64,000 nt of DNA from JALZEG01 sp035942255 (GTDB taxonomy: Bacteria > Actinomycetota > CADDZG01 > WHSQ01): NCBI GenBank assembly GCA_035942255.1, contig DASZDG010000103.1, forward strand, positions 1-64,000, written 5' to 3'. A program made the translations under genes and the position numbers. Positions 24,436 through 33,825 of the stretch are shown one piece after another; positions within the stretch are counted from its first letter, which is position 1; each line of letters begins with the position of its first letter. The notes beneath the pieces are model-generated. The model was not told where the DNA came from. It ran no database searches and saw nothing but the letters and a program-made list of their open reading frames with translations.

Positions 24436-26793
24436 TTGGCTACCTCTACCCGTAGTTCCCGTCCCCGGGGGGCCACCCGCTCCGGCTCCCGTTCGAGCCG
24501 TTCGGCCTCCCGCTCGAAGGGCCGGACCTCCGCCCGCAGGCCTGCCCCCCGCAAGGGCTCGTCCCGCGGCCGCAAGCCCCCCTCTCCGGTCCTCAACGCC
24601 ACCAAGACCGCCGTCACCTGGAGCGCCCGCCACGTCCGCGATGCGCCAGCCGAGGCGTGGGGCCTCGTGGTCCTCTTCGCCGCGGCGATGGCCGGGCTCG
24701 GCATCTACTCGGAAGCCGCGGGCCCCGCGGGGGCCGCGTTCGACTACCTCGGGAAGCTGCTGGTCGGGCGCCTGGTGATCCTGTTGCCCGGGATCCTGGC
24801 GATCGGCGGCGTCCTCGTCGCTATCCCGCGGTTCCGGGGGCATGCCGCCCGGATCCTGATCGGCCTCGCGCTGCTCAACGTGGCCCTCGCGGGGGTAACG
24901 CACCTCCTCAGAGGCAACCGGTCGCTATCGGCCCCGCTCGAACGCCTCCAGATGATGGGTGGCATCTTCGGCGCCCTGATCGCCCGGCCGGTCAGCGGGC
25001 TGATCGGGATCTGGGGGACCTGGGCGCTCCTGGTCGTGCTGCTGTTCGTCGGGCTCCTGGTCGTCACCCGCACCCCGCTGACCCGCGTCGGCGGCTGGAT
25101 CGCCTCGGGAGCGTCGAGCGCGGCCGGATTCGTGCGGGGCCTCGCCTCCGGCAGCCCCGAGGAGGGGGACGGCGAGGACGCCGACGAGACCGAGGACGAG
25201 GAGCCCGACGCCGAGGCCGAAGACGAGTACGAGGACGACGAGGACCTCGAAGACGAGGAGCAGGAGGCCGCGGCCCCCGCTCCGGTCGCGGGGGCCGGAC
25301 GGCCGACGCAGCTCGCCATCCTGGTCGGCAACTCGAGGTCCTACCGGCTGCCGCCGCTGGAGCTCCTGGCGAAGGGCGGCGCCCGGGAGATCTCCGCACG
25401 CTCGATCGAGGACACCACCCGCGTGCTGGAGGGGACGCTCGAGCAGTTCAACGTCGACGCCGCCGTCACCGGCTACACCGCGGGCCCGACCGTCACGCGC
25501 TTCGAGATCGAGCTCGGTGCGGGCGTGAAGGTCAACCGCGTGCTCAGCCTGAGCAACGAGATCAAGTACGCGCTCGCGTCGGGGGAGCTGAGGTTCCTCG
25601 CGCCGATCCCGGGCCGCTCCGCGATCGGCATCGAGGTGCCGAACCGCAGCCGCCAGCTCGTGACGCTCGGCGACGTCCTGCGCGCGAAGGACGCGCAGCG
25701 GGACCAGCATCCGCTCGCGGTCGCGCTCGGGCAGGACATCTCGGGCGAGACCGTGCTCGCGAACGTCACGGAGATGCCGCACGTCCTGATCGCCGGCGCG
25801 ACGAACTCCGGCAAGTCGTCGTGCATCAACTCGATGATCACGTCGGTGCTCATGCGGGCCCGCCCGGACCAGGTGCGGATGATCCTGATCGACCCGAAGA
25901 GGGTCGAGCTCACGCACTTCTCGGGCGTGCCGCACCTGCTGACGCCGGTCGTGACGGTGCCGAAGAAGGCCGCGTCCGCGCTTGGGTGGGTCGTGCGCGA
26001 GATGGAGATGCGCTACGAGACGCTGGCGCACTCCGGCATGAGGAACCTCGAGTTCTACAACGAGGCGGTGGCGCGCGGCGCGGTGGTGAAGCGCAGTGAC
26101 GACGACCCCGACCCGGCCCCCCTTCCGTACATCCTCGTGGTCGTCGACGAGCTGTCGGACCTGATGATGGTCGCCCCCCGCGACGTCGAGAGCGCGATCT
26201 GTCGCATCGCGCAGATGGCGCGCGCGGTCGGCATCCACCTCGTCGTCGCGACGCAACGCCCTTCGGTCGACGTCGTCACCGGCGTGATCAAGGCGAACAT
26301 CCCCTCGCGGATCGCGTTCAGCGTCGCGTCGCAGCAGGACTCGCGCGTGATCCTCGACCAGGGCGGTGCCGACAAGCTGATCGGACGCGGGGACATGCTG
26401 TACCTGCACGCGAACTCGTCGAAGCCGCGGCGCATCCAGGGCTCCTGGGTGACCGAGAAGGAGATCGCGGCGGTAGTCGGCCACGCTCGCCGGCAGGGGG
26501 ATCCCGAGTATCTGGAGGGCATCACCGCCGAGGAGCCGGGCACCGGCAACGCTACGGGCGGCGGTGGTGGCGGCGGTGACGACCTGCTGGAGGAGGCCCT
26601 CGAGCTGGTCGTGCGGTCACAGCTCGGATCGACCTCGATGCTGCAACGCAAGCTGCAGGTGGGGTTCGCCCGCGCGGGAAGGATCATGGACCTGCTGGAG
26701 CAACGGGGCGTCGTCGGGCCGTCACAGGGATCGAAGCCGCGCGACGTGCTGATGACCGTGGAGGAGCTGGAGGCGCGCGCCGAGTCGGCGTAG
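24436..26793 (+). CDS. ftsK: FtsK/SpoIIIE DNA translocase
   Basis: Septum-anchored hexameric motor that clears chromosome ends during division. The first 50 residues are Arg/Ser-rich and basic, followed by about four membrane helices (residues 65-220), an acidic Glu/Asp linker (about 235-280), then the motor: Walker A GATNSGKSSCINSM near residue 455, Walker B around LVVVDELSDLM near 570, and the winged-helix gamma domain in the last 75 residues (SMLQRKLQVGFARAGRIMDL). The start is TTG 24436 behind AGGAGGGG. Length, 785 residues, is typical. Confidence 0.95.
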   Translation: MATSTRSSRPRGATRSGSRSSRSASRSKGRTSARRPAPRKGSSRGRKPPSPVLNATKTAVTWSARHVRDAPAEAWGLVVLFAAAMAGLGIYSEAAGPAGAAFDYLGKLLVGRLVILLPGILAIGGVLVAIPRFRGHAARILIGLALLNVALAGVTHLLRGNRSLSAPLERLQMMGGIFGALIARPVSGLIGIWGTWALLVVLLFVGLLVVTRTPLTRVGGWIASGASSAAGFVRGLASGSPEEGDGEDADETEDEEPDAEAEDEYEDDEDLEDEEQEAAAPAPVAGAGRPTQLAILVGNSRSYRLPPLELLAKGGAREISARSIEDTTRVLEGTLEQFNVDAAVTGYTAGPTVTRFEIELGAGVKVNRVLSLSNEIKYALASGELRFLAPIPGRSAIGIEVPNRSRQLVTLGDVLRAKDAQRDQHPLAVALGQDISGETVLANVTEMPHVLIAGATNSGKSSCINSMITSVLMRARPDQVRMILIDPKRVELTHFSGVPHLLTPVVTVPKKAASALGWVVREMEMRYETLAHSGMRNLEFYNEAVARGAVVKRSDDDPDPAPLPYILVVVDELSDLMMVAPRDVESAICRIAQMARAVGIHLVVATQRPSVDVVTGVIKANIPSRIAFSVASQQDSRVILDQGGADKLIGRGDMLYLHANSSKPRRIQGSWVTEKEIAAVVGHARRQGDPEYLEGITAEEPGTGNATGGGGGGGDDLLEEALELVVRSQLGSTSMLQRKLQVGFARAGRIMDLLEQRGVVGPSQGSKPRDVLMTVEELEARAESA

Positions 26794-26806
26794 GAAGCTC
26801 CGCTTC

Positions 26807-26812
26807 TATAAT
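26807..26812 (+). promoter_or_regulatory. TATAAT -10 hexamer before the RodZ-like gene
   Basis: A perfect TATAAT sits in the 51-bp gap after ftsK, 32 nt before the GTG start. No TTGACA-like -35 is found at 16-18 nt, so promoter strength is uncertain. Confidence 0.45.
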
Positions 26813-26844
26813 GGCGGGCCACCACAACCGACGACCGGAGCGCG

Positions 26845-27621
26845 GTGACCGAGCCAACCACGATCGGGGGCTACCTCCGTGCTGTTCGGCGCCGCCGCCG
26901 GATAAGCATCGAGCGGGCCGCCGAGGACACGAAGATCAGAGCCGCATTCCTCATGCGGATGGAGTCGGACGAGTTCGACTTCCTCGCGCCCGCGTACGTG
27001 CGCGGGTTCCTGAAGTCGTACGCGCGCTACCTGCAGGTCGAGCCCGAGCCGCTGCTCGAGGAGTTCGAGAACCGCTACGGCGGGGGCCGGATCGAGACGT
27101 CGCAGATGGTCGCTCTCCAGCGGCGCGAGAAGGCCGTGCCGCGCGAGCGGAGACGGTTGAACAGCTGGGCGGTCGCGGGCGGTGCGGCCGCGGTGATCCT
27201 CGTGATCCTGGCGATCGTGGGCGTCGCCACCGCGCCCGACAAGCAGGAGCCGGCGGGGACGTCGCTGAGCGTCGCGACGCCTTCGCCGGAGCCCGAGCCG
27301 TCGCTCAGCCCGTCTGCGCCGGCGGAGCCGACGGACGACCCGGAGGACGTCGTCGCTACCAAGGGCATCGAGCTCGTCGTCGACGCGACGACGGGGGACT
27401 CGTGGCTCGAGGTGTACGCCGACGGCAAGTCCGTGCCGCTCTACTACGACACGCTCGCGCACGGGTCGAGCATGACGTTCGAGGCGAACGACGGGATGTT
27501 CATCAGGCTCGGCTACCCGGGCAACGTCGAGCTGACCGTCAACGGGCGGAACGTGGGATCGCCCGGCGGCTCCGACGTGATCGAGCTGACGTTCCCGCAA
27601 GACCTCGACGGCCTCATCTAG
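26845..27621 (+). CDS. RodZ-like helix-turn-helix membrane protein
   Basis: Residues 1-75 are an HTH_25 (Xre-like) domain (TIGGYLRAVRRRRRISIERA; APAYVRGFLKSYARYLQVEP), followed by a basic patch, one transmembrane helix at about 107-127 (VAGGAAAVILVILAIVGVAT), a Pro/Ser linker and a C-terminal DUF4115-like beta domain (about 170-258). This is the layout of RodZ, which ties cytoskeleton or division proteins to the wall machinery. Its position directly after ftsK and before rimO and pgsA is conserved in Gram-positives. GTG start; 258 residues. Confidence 0.85.
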   Translation: MTEPTTIGGYLRAVRRRRRISIERAAEDTKIRAAFLMRMESDEFDFLAPAYVRGFLKSYARYLQVEPEPLLEEFENRYGGGRIETSQMVALQRREKAVPRERRRLNSWAVAGGAAAVILVILAIVGVATAPDKQEPAGTSLSVATPSPEPEPSLSPSAPAEPTDDPEDVVATKGIELVVDATTGDSWLEVYADGKSVPLYYDTLAHGSSMTFEANDGMFIRLGYPGNVELTVNGRNVGSPGGSDVIELTFPQDLDGLI

Positions 27622-27624
27622 AGG

Positions 27625-28974
27625 ATGCCGCGCGTAGCGATCGTCACGCTCGGCTGCCCTAAGAACTCGATCGACTCCGAGGGCCTCGGCGGGATGCTCG
27701 ACGCGGCCGGCCACGCGGTCTCCGACGATCCCTCCTCTGCCGACGTCGTCGTCGTGAACACGTGCGGCTTCATCGACCCCGCGCGGCGCGAGACCGTGCA
27801 GGAGGTGCTGGACCTCGCGGAGCTGAAGGAGGACGGGTCGCTGAAGGGCCTCGTGCTTACCGGTTGCCTGGTCGCGCGCTCCGCCGGTGACCTCGCGGAC
27901 GCGCTCCCCGAGGTGGACGCGCTCGTCGACTTCGCCGCCTACCCCCGCATCGCGGAGATCGTCGCGGGAGCGGCCGCGGGGTCCCTCGAGCAGCGCGTGT
28001 TCGGCGATCCCGGGACGAAGTTCGACCCCGCGTACTGGGACGCGACGATCGCAGGGGGGCCGCGGCTCCGGTTCGGGCGCGCTCCGTGGGCGTACGTGAA
28101 GATCGCGGAAGGCTGCGACCGCGGCTGCACGTTCTGCGCGATCCCGCTCATGCGCGGCAAGTTCCGCTCGCGTTCGCTCGAGACGATCGTGACCGAGGCG
28201 CGCCATCTCGTCGCGGCGGGTGTCACGGAGCTCTCGCTCGTCAGCCAGGACTCGGTGATGTGGGGTCGCGATTCCGGTGAGGGGTCGTTCTCGGACCTGC
28301 TACGGGAGCTCGAGGGGGTCGACGGGCTGCGCCGGATGCGCCTCATGTACCTGCACCCGCAGGGCGTGACCGACGAGCTGATCGACACGATGCTCGACTC
28401 CGAGGTCGTCGCCTCGTACTTCGACCTCTCGATGCAGCACGTTTCGCCCGCGGTGCTCAGGGCGATGGGCCGGTGGGGGGGCCGCGAGCGGTTCACGCGG
28501 ATGATCGACCGGATCAGGGCACTCGACCCGGGGGCCGCGGTCCGCTCGACGTTCATCCTGGGCTTCCCCGGCGAGACCGACGAGGACGCGGACGAGGTCG
28601 TGAGCTTCGTGGGCGAGACCGAGCTCGACTGGGTCGGGACGTTCACCTACTCGCCGGAGGAGGGGACGCGGTCGTTCGACCTCCCGGGCCGCGTGCCGGA
28701 GGCGGTGGCGAGAGAGCGGGCGGAGCGCGTCGCGACGGTCGCCGACGCGACGATGGAGGAGCGTGCGCGATCGCTCGTCGGGGCGCGTTTCGAGGTGCTG
28801 GCCGAGAGGCTCGACGTCTCGTCCGGGAGATGGACGGGGCGGTCCCACCGCGAGGCCCCCGAGGTGGACGGCGAGATCGAGTTCACCCCCACGCGGCCGC
28901 TGAAGGTCGGCGACTACGTCGACGTCCTGATCACCGGCAGCGACGGCGCCGACCTGTCGGGCACCCAGGTCTAG
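27625..28974 (+). CDS. rimO: Ribosomal protein S12 methylthiotransferase
   Basis: Radical-SAM enzyme adding a methylthio group to an aspartate of ribosomal protein S12. It has the UPF0004 domain with LGCPKNSIDSE (residue 9), NTCGFI (48) and TGCLVAR (78) supplying the auxiliary cluster, the radical-SAM CDRGCTFCAIPLMRGKFRSR near 165, and a C-terminal TRAM domain. GCPKNSxDSE rather than GCQMNExDS separates it from MiaB, whose gene is also present at 39133. ATG 3 nt after the RodZ-like stop; 449 residues. Confidence 0.95.
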   Translation: MPRVAIVTLGCPKNSIDSEGLGGMLDAAGHAVSDDPSSADVVVVNTCGFIDPARRETVQEVLDLAELKEDGSLKGLVLTGCLVARSAGDLADALPEVDALVDFAAYPRIAEIVAGAAAGSLEQRVFGDPGTKFDPAYWDATIAGGPRLRFGRAPWAYVKIAEGCDRGCTFCAIPLMRGKFRSRSLETIVTEARHLVAAGVTELSLVSQDSVMWGRDSGEGSFSDLLRELEGVDGLRRMRLMYLHPQGVTDELIDTMLDSEVVASYFDLSMQHVSPAVLRAMGRWGGRERFTRMIDRIRALDPGAAVRSTFILGFPGETDEDADEVVSFVGETELDWVGTFTYSPEEGTRSFDLPGRVPEAVARERAERVATVADATMEERARSLVGARFEVLAERLDVSSGRWTGRSHREAPEVDGEIEFTPTRPLKVGDYVDVLITGSDGADLSGTQV

Positions 28975-28985
28975 CGGCACGGCCG

Positions 28986-29516
28986 ATGAACCTCCCGAAC
29001 GCGATCACGGTCGCGCGAGTCGCGCTCGTCCCCGTGTTCCTCGTCTTCGCCTACGGCGACACCGACTCCGCCGAGCTCACCGCGTGGGCCGTGTTCCTCG
29101 TCGCGTCGTTGTCCGACTCGCTCGACGGCTACCTCGCGCGCAAGCACGGGACGATCACGCGCTTCGGCCAGTTCGTCGACCCCCTCGCCGACAAGATCCT
29201 CGTGGGGGCCGCGCTCGTCGTGCTCGTCGCCGACGAAGGCTTCCCGCTGTGGGCCGCGCTCGTGATCGCGGTACGCGAGCTCGCGGTGCAGGTCCTGAGG
29301 ATCCGGCGCACGACCGGGGGACGCACGATGCCCGCGTCGCAGTTCGCCAAGGCGAAGACCGCGACGCAGATCACGATGGTCTCGTGGTGGCTGCTTCCGT
29401 GGGACTCGACGAACCCGGGGCACTGGGCGTGGCTCGTGGCTGCCCTGGTGACGACGATCGCGTCCGGATGGGAGTACTTCGCGCGGGCTCCCGCGCCGGC
29501 GCGGGTTAAGACGTGA
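28986..29516 (+). CDS. pgsA: CDP-alcohol phosphatidyltransferase (PgsA-like)
   Basis: Small polytopic enzyme that most likely makes phosphatidylglycerophosphate from CDP-diacylglycerol and glycerol-3-phosphate. The family motif D-G-x2-A-R-x8-G-x3-D-x3-D is complete: DGYLARKHGTITRFG then QFVDPLADK. The opening MNLPNAITVARVALVPVF is typical of PgsA. It has 176 residues and about five membrane helices. The rimO-pgsA-cinA(-recA) order is the usual Gram-positive arrangement. Phosphatidylinositol phosphate synthase is a less likely alternative, given context. Confidence 0.9.
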   Translation: MNLPNAITVARVALVPVFLVFAYGDTDSAELTAWAVFLVASLSDSLDGYLARKHGTITRFGQFVDPLADKILVGAALVVLVADEGFPLWAALVIAVRELAVQVLRIRRTTGGRTMPASQFAKAKTATQITMVSWWLLPWDSTNPGHWAWLVAALVTTIASGWEYFARAPAPARVKT

Positions 29517-30748
29517 GGGCCGAGATCGTCGCGGTCGGGACAGAGCTGCTGCTCGGCCAGATAGCGAACACGAACGCGCAGGTGATCTCCGAGGCGCTCG
29601 CGCGCTCCGGTGTCGACGTCTACTTCCACACGACCGTCGGCGACAACCTCGGCCGGATGACCGACGTGATAGCGACGGCGCTGGCGCGCTCGGACGCGGT
29701 CGTGATCACGGGCGGGATCGGCCCGACGCCCGACGACATCACGCGCGAGGGCGTCGCCGCGGCGACGGGGCGCGCCCTCGTCCGAGACGAGCGGCTCGTC
29801 GAGGTGATCCGCGGCGTGTTCGAGAAGCTCGGCCGCCGGTCGATGCCGGACTCGAACCTCAGGCAGGCGGACCTCCCGGAAGGGGCCGAGCCGATAGAGC
29901 CCGAGGGGACGGCCCCCGGGTTCGTGCTCGAGCACGAGGGGACGACGCTGTTCGCGCTTCCCGGCGTCCCGTGGGAGATGCGGGCGATGCTCGACAAGGC
30001 GGTGCTGCCGCGTCTGCGCGCGGCCGGTGGCGGCGGCGCGATCGTGAGCAGCGAGGTCCTCGTCGTGGGCGTCGGTGAGTCGCACGTGAACGAGACGATC
30101 TCGGACCTGTGCGACGCGCAGACGAACCCGACGATCGCCTTCCTCGCGGGCGGGGGCCGCGTGCGCGTCCGGATCACCGCGAAGGCCGCGACCGAGGCGG
30201 ACGCGCAGACGCTGATCGCGCCGGTCGAGGCGGACGTACGAGGGCGGCTCGGCGTCAACGCCATAGCGCCCGGGCACGACTCGGTCGCCGCCGAGCTCGG
30301 CGCGCTCCTGCGCGAACAAGGAGCGACGCTCGCCGTGGCGGAGTCGTTGACCGGCGGCGGCATCGGGGCGGAGGTCACGCGGCTCCCGGGCGCGAGCGAC
30401 TTCTTCCTCGGTTCGCTCGTCGCGTACGCCGACGCCGCGAAGACGCGCGTCGCCGGGATCGACCCCGCGCTGCTCGAGGAGCACGGCGCCGTGAGCGAGG
30501 AGGCCGCCGCCGCTCTCGCTCGCGCTGCCGCCGAACGTTTCGGCGCGGACCTCGGCATCTCCGCCACCGGCGTGGCCGGGCCGGCCGAGCAGGAGGGCAA
30601 GCCGCCCGGGACGGTCTTCGTCGGCGCGTGGCTGCGCGGCCGCAGCGAGGTCCGCAAGCCCCGCGCGTACGGCGACCGCGGGCACATCCGCGAGATCTCC
30701 GCGACGTGGGCGCTCGACCTCGGGCGGCGGCTCCTGCGCGAGCGATGA
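29513..30748 (+). CDS. cinA: CinA: nicotinamide-nucleotide amidase with MoCF-like domain
   Basis: Two-domain CinA. Residues 1-170 are a MoCF/COG1058 domain (VGTELLLGQIANTNAQ; VITGGIGPTPDDITRE) with ADP-ribose pyrophosphatase activity in studied members. Residues about 255-411 are the PncC-type deamidase (LAVAESLTGGGIGAEVTRLP; SATGVAGPAE) that hydrolyses NMN to recycle pyridine nucleotides. It often accompanies recA, as here. GTG 29513 overlaps the pgsA stop; its own stop overlaps thpR (ATGA). Length 411. Confidence 0.94.
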   Translation: MRAEIVAVGTELLLGQIANTNAQVISEALARSGVDVYFHTTVGDNLGRMTDVIATALARSDAVVITGGIGPTPDDITREGVAAATGRALVRDERLVEVIRGVFEKLGRRSMPDSNLRQADLPEGAEPIEPEGTAPGFVLEHEGTTLFALPGVPWEMRAMLDKAVLPRLRAAGGGGAIVSSEVLVVGVGESHVNETISDLCDAQTNPTIAFLAGGGRVRVRITAKAATEADAQTLIAPVEADVRGRLGVNAIAPGHDSVAAELGALLREQGATLAVAESLTGGGIGAEVTRLPGASDFFLGSLVAYADAAKTRVAGIDPALLEEHGAVSEEAAAALARAAAERFGADLGISATGVAGPAEQEGKPPGTVFVGAWLRGRSEVRKPRAYGDRGHIREISATWALDLGRRLLRER

Positions 30749-31326
30749 CGGGTGAGAAGCTCCGCCTCTTCACCGCGGTCGTGGTGCCGGAGCCGCAGCT
30801 GACGTGGCTGGACGAGGCGGTGGCCGAGCTGAGGCCGTTGCCCGGCGCGCGCTGGGCGCCCGTCGAGAACCAGCACGTGACGCTGAACTTCCTCGGGTGG
30901 GTCCCTGCGGAGGACCTGGAGCGCGTCGTGGAGCGCGTCGACGCGGTGGCGCCGCTGCATCGCGCGTCGAACGCGGCCCTCGGCGGGCTCGGCGCGTTCC
31001 CGCGGGAGCGGCGGGCGCGCGTGCTGTGGGCGGGGATCGACGATCCCACCGGCTTGCTGGCGGGGCTCGCGGCGGATCTCGGCGACGAGCTGCGCGCGGT
31101 GGGATACGAGCCGGAGGAGCGCGCGTACACGCCGCACCTGACGCTCGCGCGCTTCAAGACCCCGCGGTCGCTGACCGGGCTCCTTCCCGCGCTGCCCCCG
31201 CCCCCGGGCACGTTCCCGATCGACCGCGTCACGCTGTTCCGCAGCAGGCTGAGCCCGTCGGGCTCCCGTTACGAAGTCGTGCACGAGGCGTATCTGGGGG
31301 CAGACGACGGCGGCGTGTCGCAGTAG
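30745..31326 (+). CDS. thpR: RNA 2',3'-cyclic phosphodiesterase
   Basis: 2H phosphoesterase of the LigT/ThpR type, opening 2',3'-cyclic phosphates on RNA ends. The two H-x-T/S-x motifs are HVTLNFLG near residue 46 and HLTLARFK near residue 131. The protein has 193 residues. It lies between cinA and recA in many bacteria, often in one operon; here a copper-related block intervenes before recA. Its ATG overlaps the cinA stop. Confidence 0.92.
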   Translation: MTGEKLRLFTAVVVPEPQLTWLDEAVAELRPLPGARWAPVENQHVTLNFLGWVPAEDLERVVERVDAVAPLHRASNAALGGLGAFPRERRARVLWAGIDDPTGLLAGLAADLGDELRAVGYEPEERAYTPHLTLARFKTPRSLTGLLPALPPPPGTFPIDRVTLFRSRLSPSGSRYEVVHEAYLGADDGGVSQ

Positions 31327-31376
31327 GGACGCCGGTCTGCTATCCCGTAGGTGTGAAGTCCGACAAGAGGAGAGAC

Positions 31377-31913
31377 GTGATCGCCATCAAGGTCGTACCG
31401 GTGGCCGCGCTCGCGCTCGCGGTGCTGGCGGGCCCTGCCGCCGCGCACGGCGACATCCAGGCGACCGATCCCGAGGAGCTGGCGCGCGTCCGGAGGGCGC
31501 CGGGGTCGGTCGCGATCACGTTCACGGAGGCCCCCACGGCACAGGCCGTGCTGAACGTCCGCGACGGTTGCAGGCGCGACGTCACGCAGGGCATCGAGGT
31601 CACCGACGCGACCGCGACCGCTCGTGTCGCCGTTGGGCAACCGGGGCGGTGGCGCGTCTCGTACCGGGTGATCTCCGCGCTGGACGGGCACGAGACCAAG
31701 GGTTTCTACACGTTCACGGTCGCCGGCCGGAAGGACTGCACGCCGGACGAGCCGCCGGCCACCGGGACACCCGACGGGGGAGGCACGCGCGCCGTCGAGA
31801 CGCCCAACGGCGATGACGTGACGGGATCGAGCCCGCCCGTCGTGCCGATCGCGTTCGGGGCCCTCGCCGTGATCGTGCTCGCGTTCATCGTGAGGCGGTC
31901 CGGCACGGGATGA
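31377..31913 (+). CDS. CopC-domain copper-binding protein, membrane anchored
   Basis: A 178-residue exported protein. The signal peptide (VVPVAALALAVLAGPAAA) would be cut to expose an N-terminal His (HGDIQATDPEE), the hallmark of CopC proteins whose amino-terminal His ligates Cu(II). The CopC beta-barrel follows (GSVAITFTEAPTAQAVLNV), with DGHETKGFYTFTV near its end, then a Gly/Thr/Pro linker and a C-terminal transmembrane helix (PIAFGALAVIVLAFIVRR). I choose GTG 31377 behind AGGAG; a GTG at 31353 would add eight basic residues. It overlaps the next gene by ATGA. Confidence 0.8.
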   Translation: MIAIKVVPVAALALAVLAGPAAAHGDIQATDPEELARVRRAPGSVAITFTEAPTAQAVLNVRDGCRRDVTQGIEVTDATATARVAVGQPGRWRVSYRVISALDGHETKGFYTFTVAGRKDCTPDEPPATGTPDGGGTRAVETPNGDDVTGSSPPVVPIAFGALAVIVLAFIVRRSGTG

Positions 31914-33208
31914 TCGACCCCGTCCTCGCGCACGGGGTCGGGCGCGTCTACGAGTCGCCGATCCCGGCCTACCTGTACGCGGTCGGCGCCGGGCTGACCG
32001 TCATGGTGTCGTTCCTGCTGCGGGCGCTGGCGGGCGATCGCGCAGCGGTCGAGAAGAACCGGCGCGTCGCAGGGCCCGGCGCCGCCCGCGCGCTCGCGAC
32101 GGTCCTGAGGATCGCCGCCCTCGTCTTCCTCGCGTTGCTCGTTGCGTCTGCAGTGCTCGAGCGACAGCGCGGGCTGACGCTCGCGCCGCTGCTCTTCTGG
32201 GTCGGTCTCGTAGTCGGCATGACGACGCTCTGCCTGTTGCTCGGCCACGCGTGGGAGGCCGCGGACCCGTGGAGCACGCTCGAGGGCTTCTACCGGATCG
32301 AGGACCCCGAGACCGAGACGCTCGAGCCGCCGTGGTGGCTCGGCCCCCTGCTCCTCTACGCGCTCTTCTGGTTCGAGCTCGTCTCCGGCGTGGGCTTCGA
32401 GTCCGCCGGCGTCCTGGGGGCGGTCGTCGTCTACTCCGTCCTCGTCTTCACGGTCCGCCACCGGTTCGGCGAACGGTGGGGGCTGGTCGACCCCCTGTCG
32501 ATCGTCTTCGGCTTCGCGTCGGCGACGTCGCCCCTCGCGTTGCGTGACGACGGCGTCTACTACCGCGGGCTCGGCGGCGTCGACCGCCGCGACCCGATGC
32601 CGCGCGCGCTGTTCGCATCGGTGTTCGTGCTCCTCGCGTCGACGACGCTCGACAACGTCACCGAGACCGTCGGGTGGTCGAGCTTCCTCCGGTCGACGGG
32701 GCTCGACGCTCTGTCCGCGGAGCTCGTCGAGTCGCTCGCGTTCGCCGCGTTCGCGCTGCTGTTCCTCGCACCGTTCCTCGCGTCGGTCGCAGCGGGAGGC
32801 GAGAAGGCGCGCGGCAACGCGACGGTGGGGGCCGCGGCGCGCAGCTTCGGCTGGTCCCTCATCCCGATCGGCGTCGCCTACGTGATCGCGCACAACGTCC
32901 CCCTGTTGATCACCGGGGTGCCTCAGCTCCTGCGGGAGCTGGCCGACCCGTTCGCTCTGGATTGGAACCTGCTGGGGCTGCGCGAGCTGTGGAGCGGGTT
33001 CGCGCCGTCGCCGCAGCTCGTCTGGTACCTGGAGATCCTGCTGATCGTCGGCGGGCACGTGCTCGGCGTGCTCGTCGCGCACCGGACCGCGGTGCGGATC
33101 GCGGGCGACCACGCGGCCGCCGTGCGCAGCCAGTGGGCACTCACCGCGCTGATGAGCGTCTACACGATCGCCACCCTGTGGCTGCTCGCGCAGCCGCTCG
33201 TCGCCTAG
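31910..33208 (+). CDS. Polytopic membrane protein of a copper-associated locus
   Basis: A 432-residue protein with about ten to twelve hydrophobic segments and no signature that I recognise. It opens VLAHGVGRVYESPIPAYLYA, a pattern I associate with actinobacterial membrane proteins found beside CopC or cytochrome genes. Several conserved-looking aromatic segments follow (GHAWEAADPWSTLEGFYR; EPPWWLGPLLLYALFWFE). The ATG overlaps the CopC stop, so the two are almost certainly co-expressed; a role in copper or heme-copper handling is inferred only from that. It is not a CopD by sequence inspection. Confidence 0.75.
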   Translation: MIDPVLAHGVGRVYESPIPAYLYAVGAGLTVMVSFLLRALAGDRAAVEKNRRVAGPGAARALATVLRIAALVFLALLVASAVLERQRGLTLAPLLFWVGLVVGMTTLCLLLGHAWEAADPWSTLEGFYRIEDPETETLEPPWWLGPLLLYALFWFELVSGVGFESAGVLGAVVVYSVLVFTVRHRFGERWGLVDPLSIVFGFASATSPLALRDDGVYYRGLGGVDRRDPMPRALFASVFVLLASTTLDNVTETVGWSSFLRSTGLDALSAELVESLAFAAFALLFLAPFLASVAAGGEKARGNATVGAAARSFGWSLIPIGVAYVIAHNVPLLITGVPQLLRELADPFALDWNLLGLRELWSGFAPSPQLVWYLEILLIVGGHVLGVLVAHRTAVRIAGDHAAAVRSQWALTALMSVYTIATLWLLAQPLVA

Positions 33209-33217
33209 GAGGCCCCC

Positions 33218-33712
33218 ATGCCGCTCGCGCACACCGCCGCCTCGGGTGGCCCGAACACCGAGATCCTCCTGCTGGGGCTCGGCATGGTCGTGCTCGCGCT
33301 CGTCTTCTTCTTCCAGAAGACGGCGTCACGGCGCGCGAGCGTCGTCCTGCTCGTCCTCGGTGCGGCCGCGATCACCGGGGCGTTCACGCTCGCGAGCTCG
33401 TCCGGCGACGACCACCACGGCGCGGCGATCTCGATCGCATCGCCCGCGGAGGGCGCCACCGTCGACGCGTCCGAGCCGGTCCCACTGGAGATCGAGCTGG
33501 AGGGGGCGTCGCTCGCGTCGGAGTCCACGGACGAGGACGCGGGGCACCTCCACGTCTACGTCGACGGCGAGTCGAGGGGCATGCCGGCGACGCTCGACGT
33601 CACCGTCGACCTCGAGCCCGGCGAGCACGAGGTCGAGATCGAGTTCGTGGACGCGGAGCACCGCCCGCTCGACCCGCCGGTGACCGACTCCGTGACCGTT
33701 ACGGCCGAGTAG
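33218..33712 (+). CDS. Membrane-anchored protein with DUF4399-like domain
   Basis: A 164-residue protein with two N-terminal membrane helices (residues 16-32 and 42-60), then an extracytoplasmic beta domain containing EDAGHLHVYVDGE and LEPGEHEVEIEFVDAEHRPL, the GHxHxxxDG pattern seen in DUF4399 and related domains. Several His residues (DDHHG, GHLHVY) could bind metal, which suits the flanking CopC genes. TAGGAGG precedes the ATG. Function unknown. Confidence 0.7.
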   Translation: MPLAHTAASGGPNTEILLLGLGMVVLALVFFFQKTASRRASVVLLVLGAAAITGAFTLASSSGDDHHGAAISIASPAEGATVDASEPVPLEIELEGASLASESTDEDAGHLHVYVDGESRGMPATLDVTVDLEPGEHEVEIEFVDAEHRPLDPPVTDSVTVTAE

Positions 33713-33825
33713 CCCCCCGGCAGGGTCTCGGGTGCTCACGGAGTACCTCAACCACATAGGGGCCGCGCCTCGGCTCGGCCGCGCCCGGCGTGCCGTAAGC
33801 GTGCCCCGCACGTACCCTGGAGAGG

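Noticed and set aside
24375..24455. 26-residue hydrophobic reading frame before ftsK
   Set aside because: No ribosome binding site; the hydrophobicity follows from the AT-rich promoter region, and it overlaps the ftsK start.
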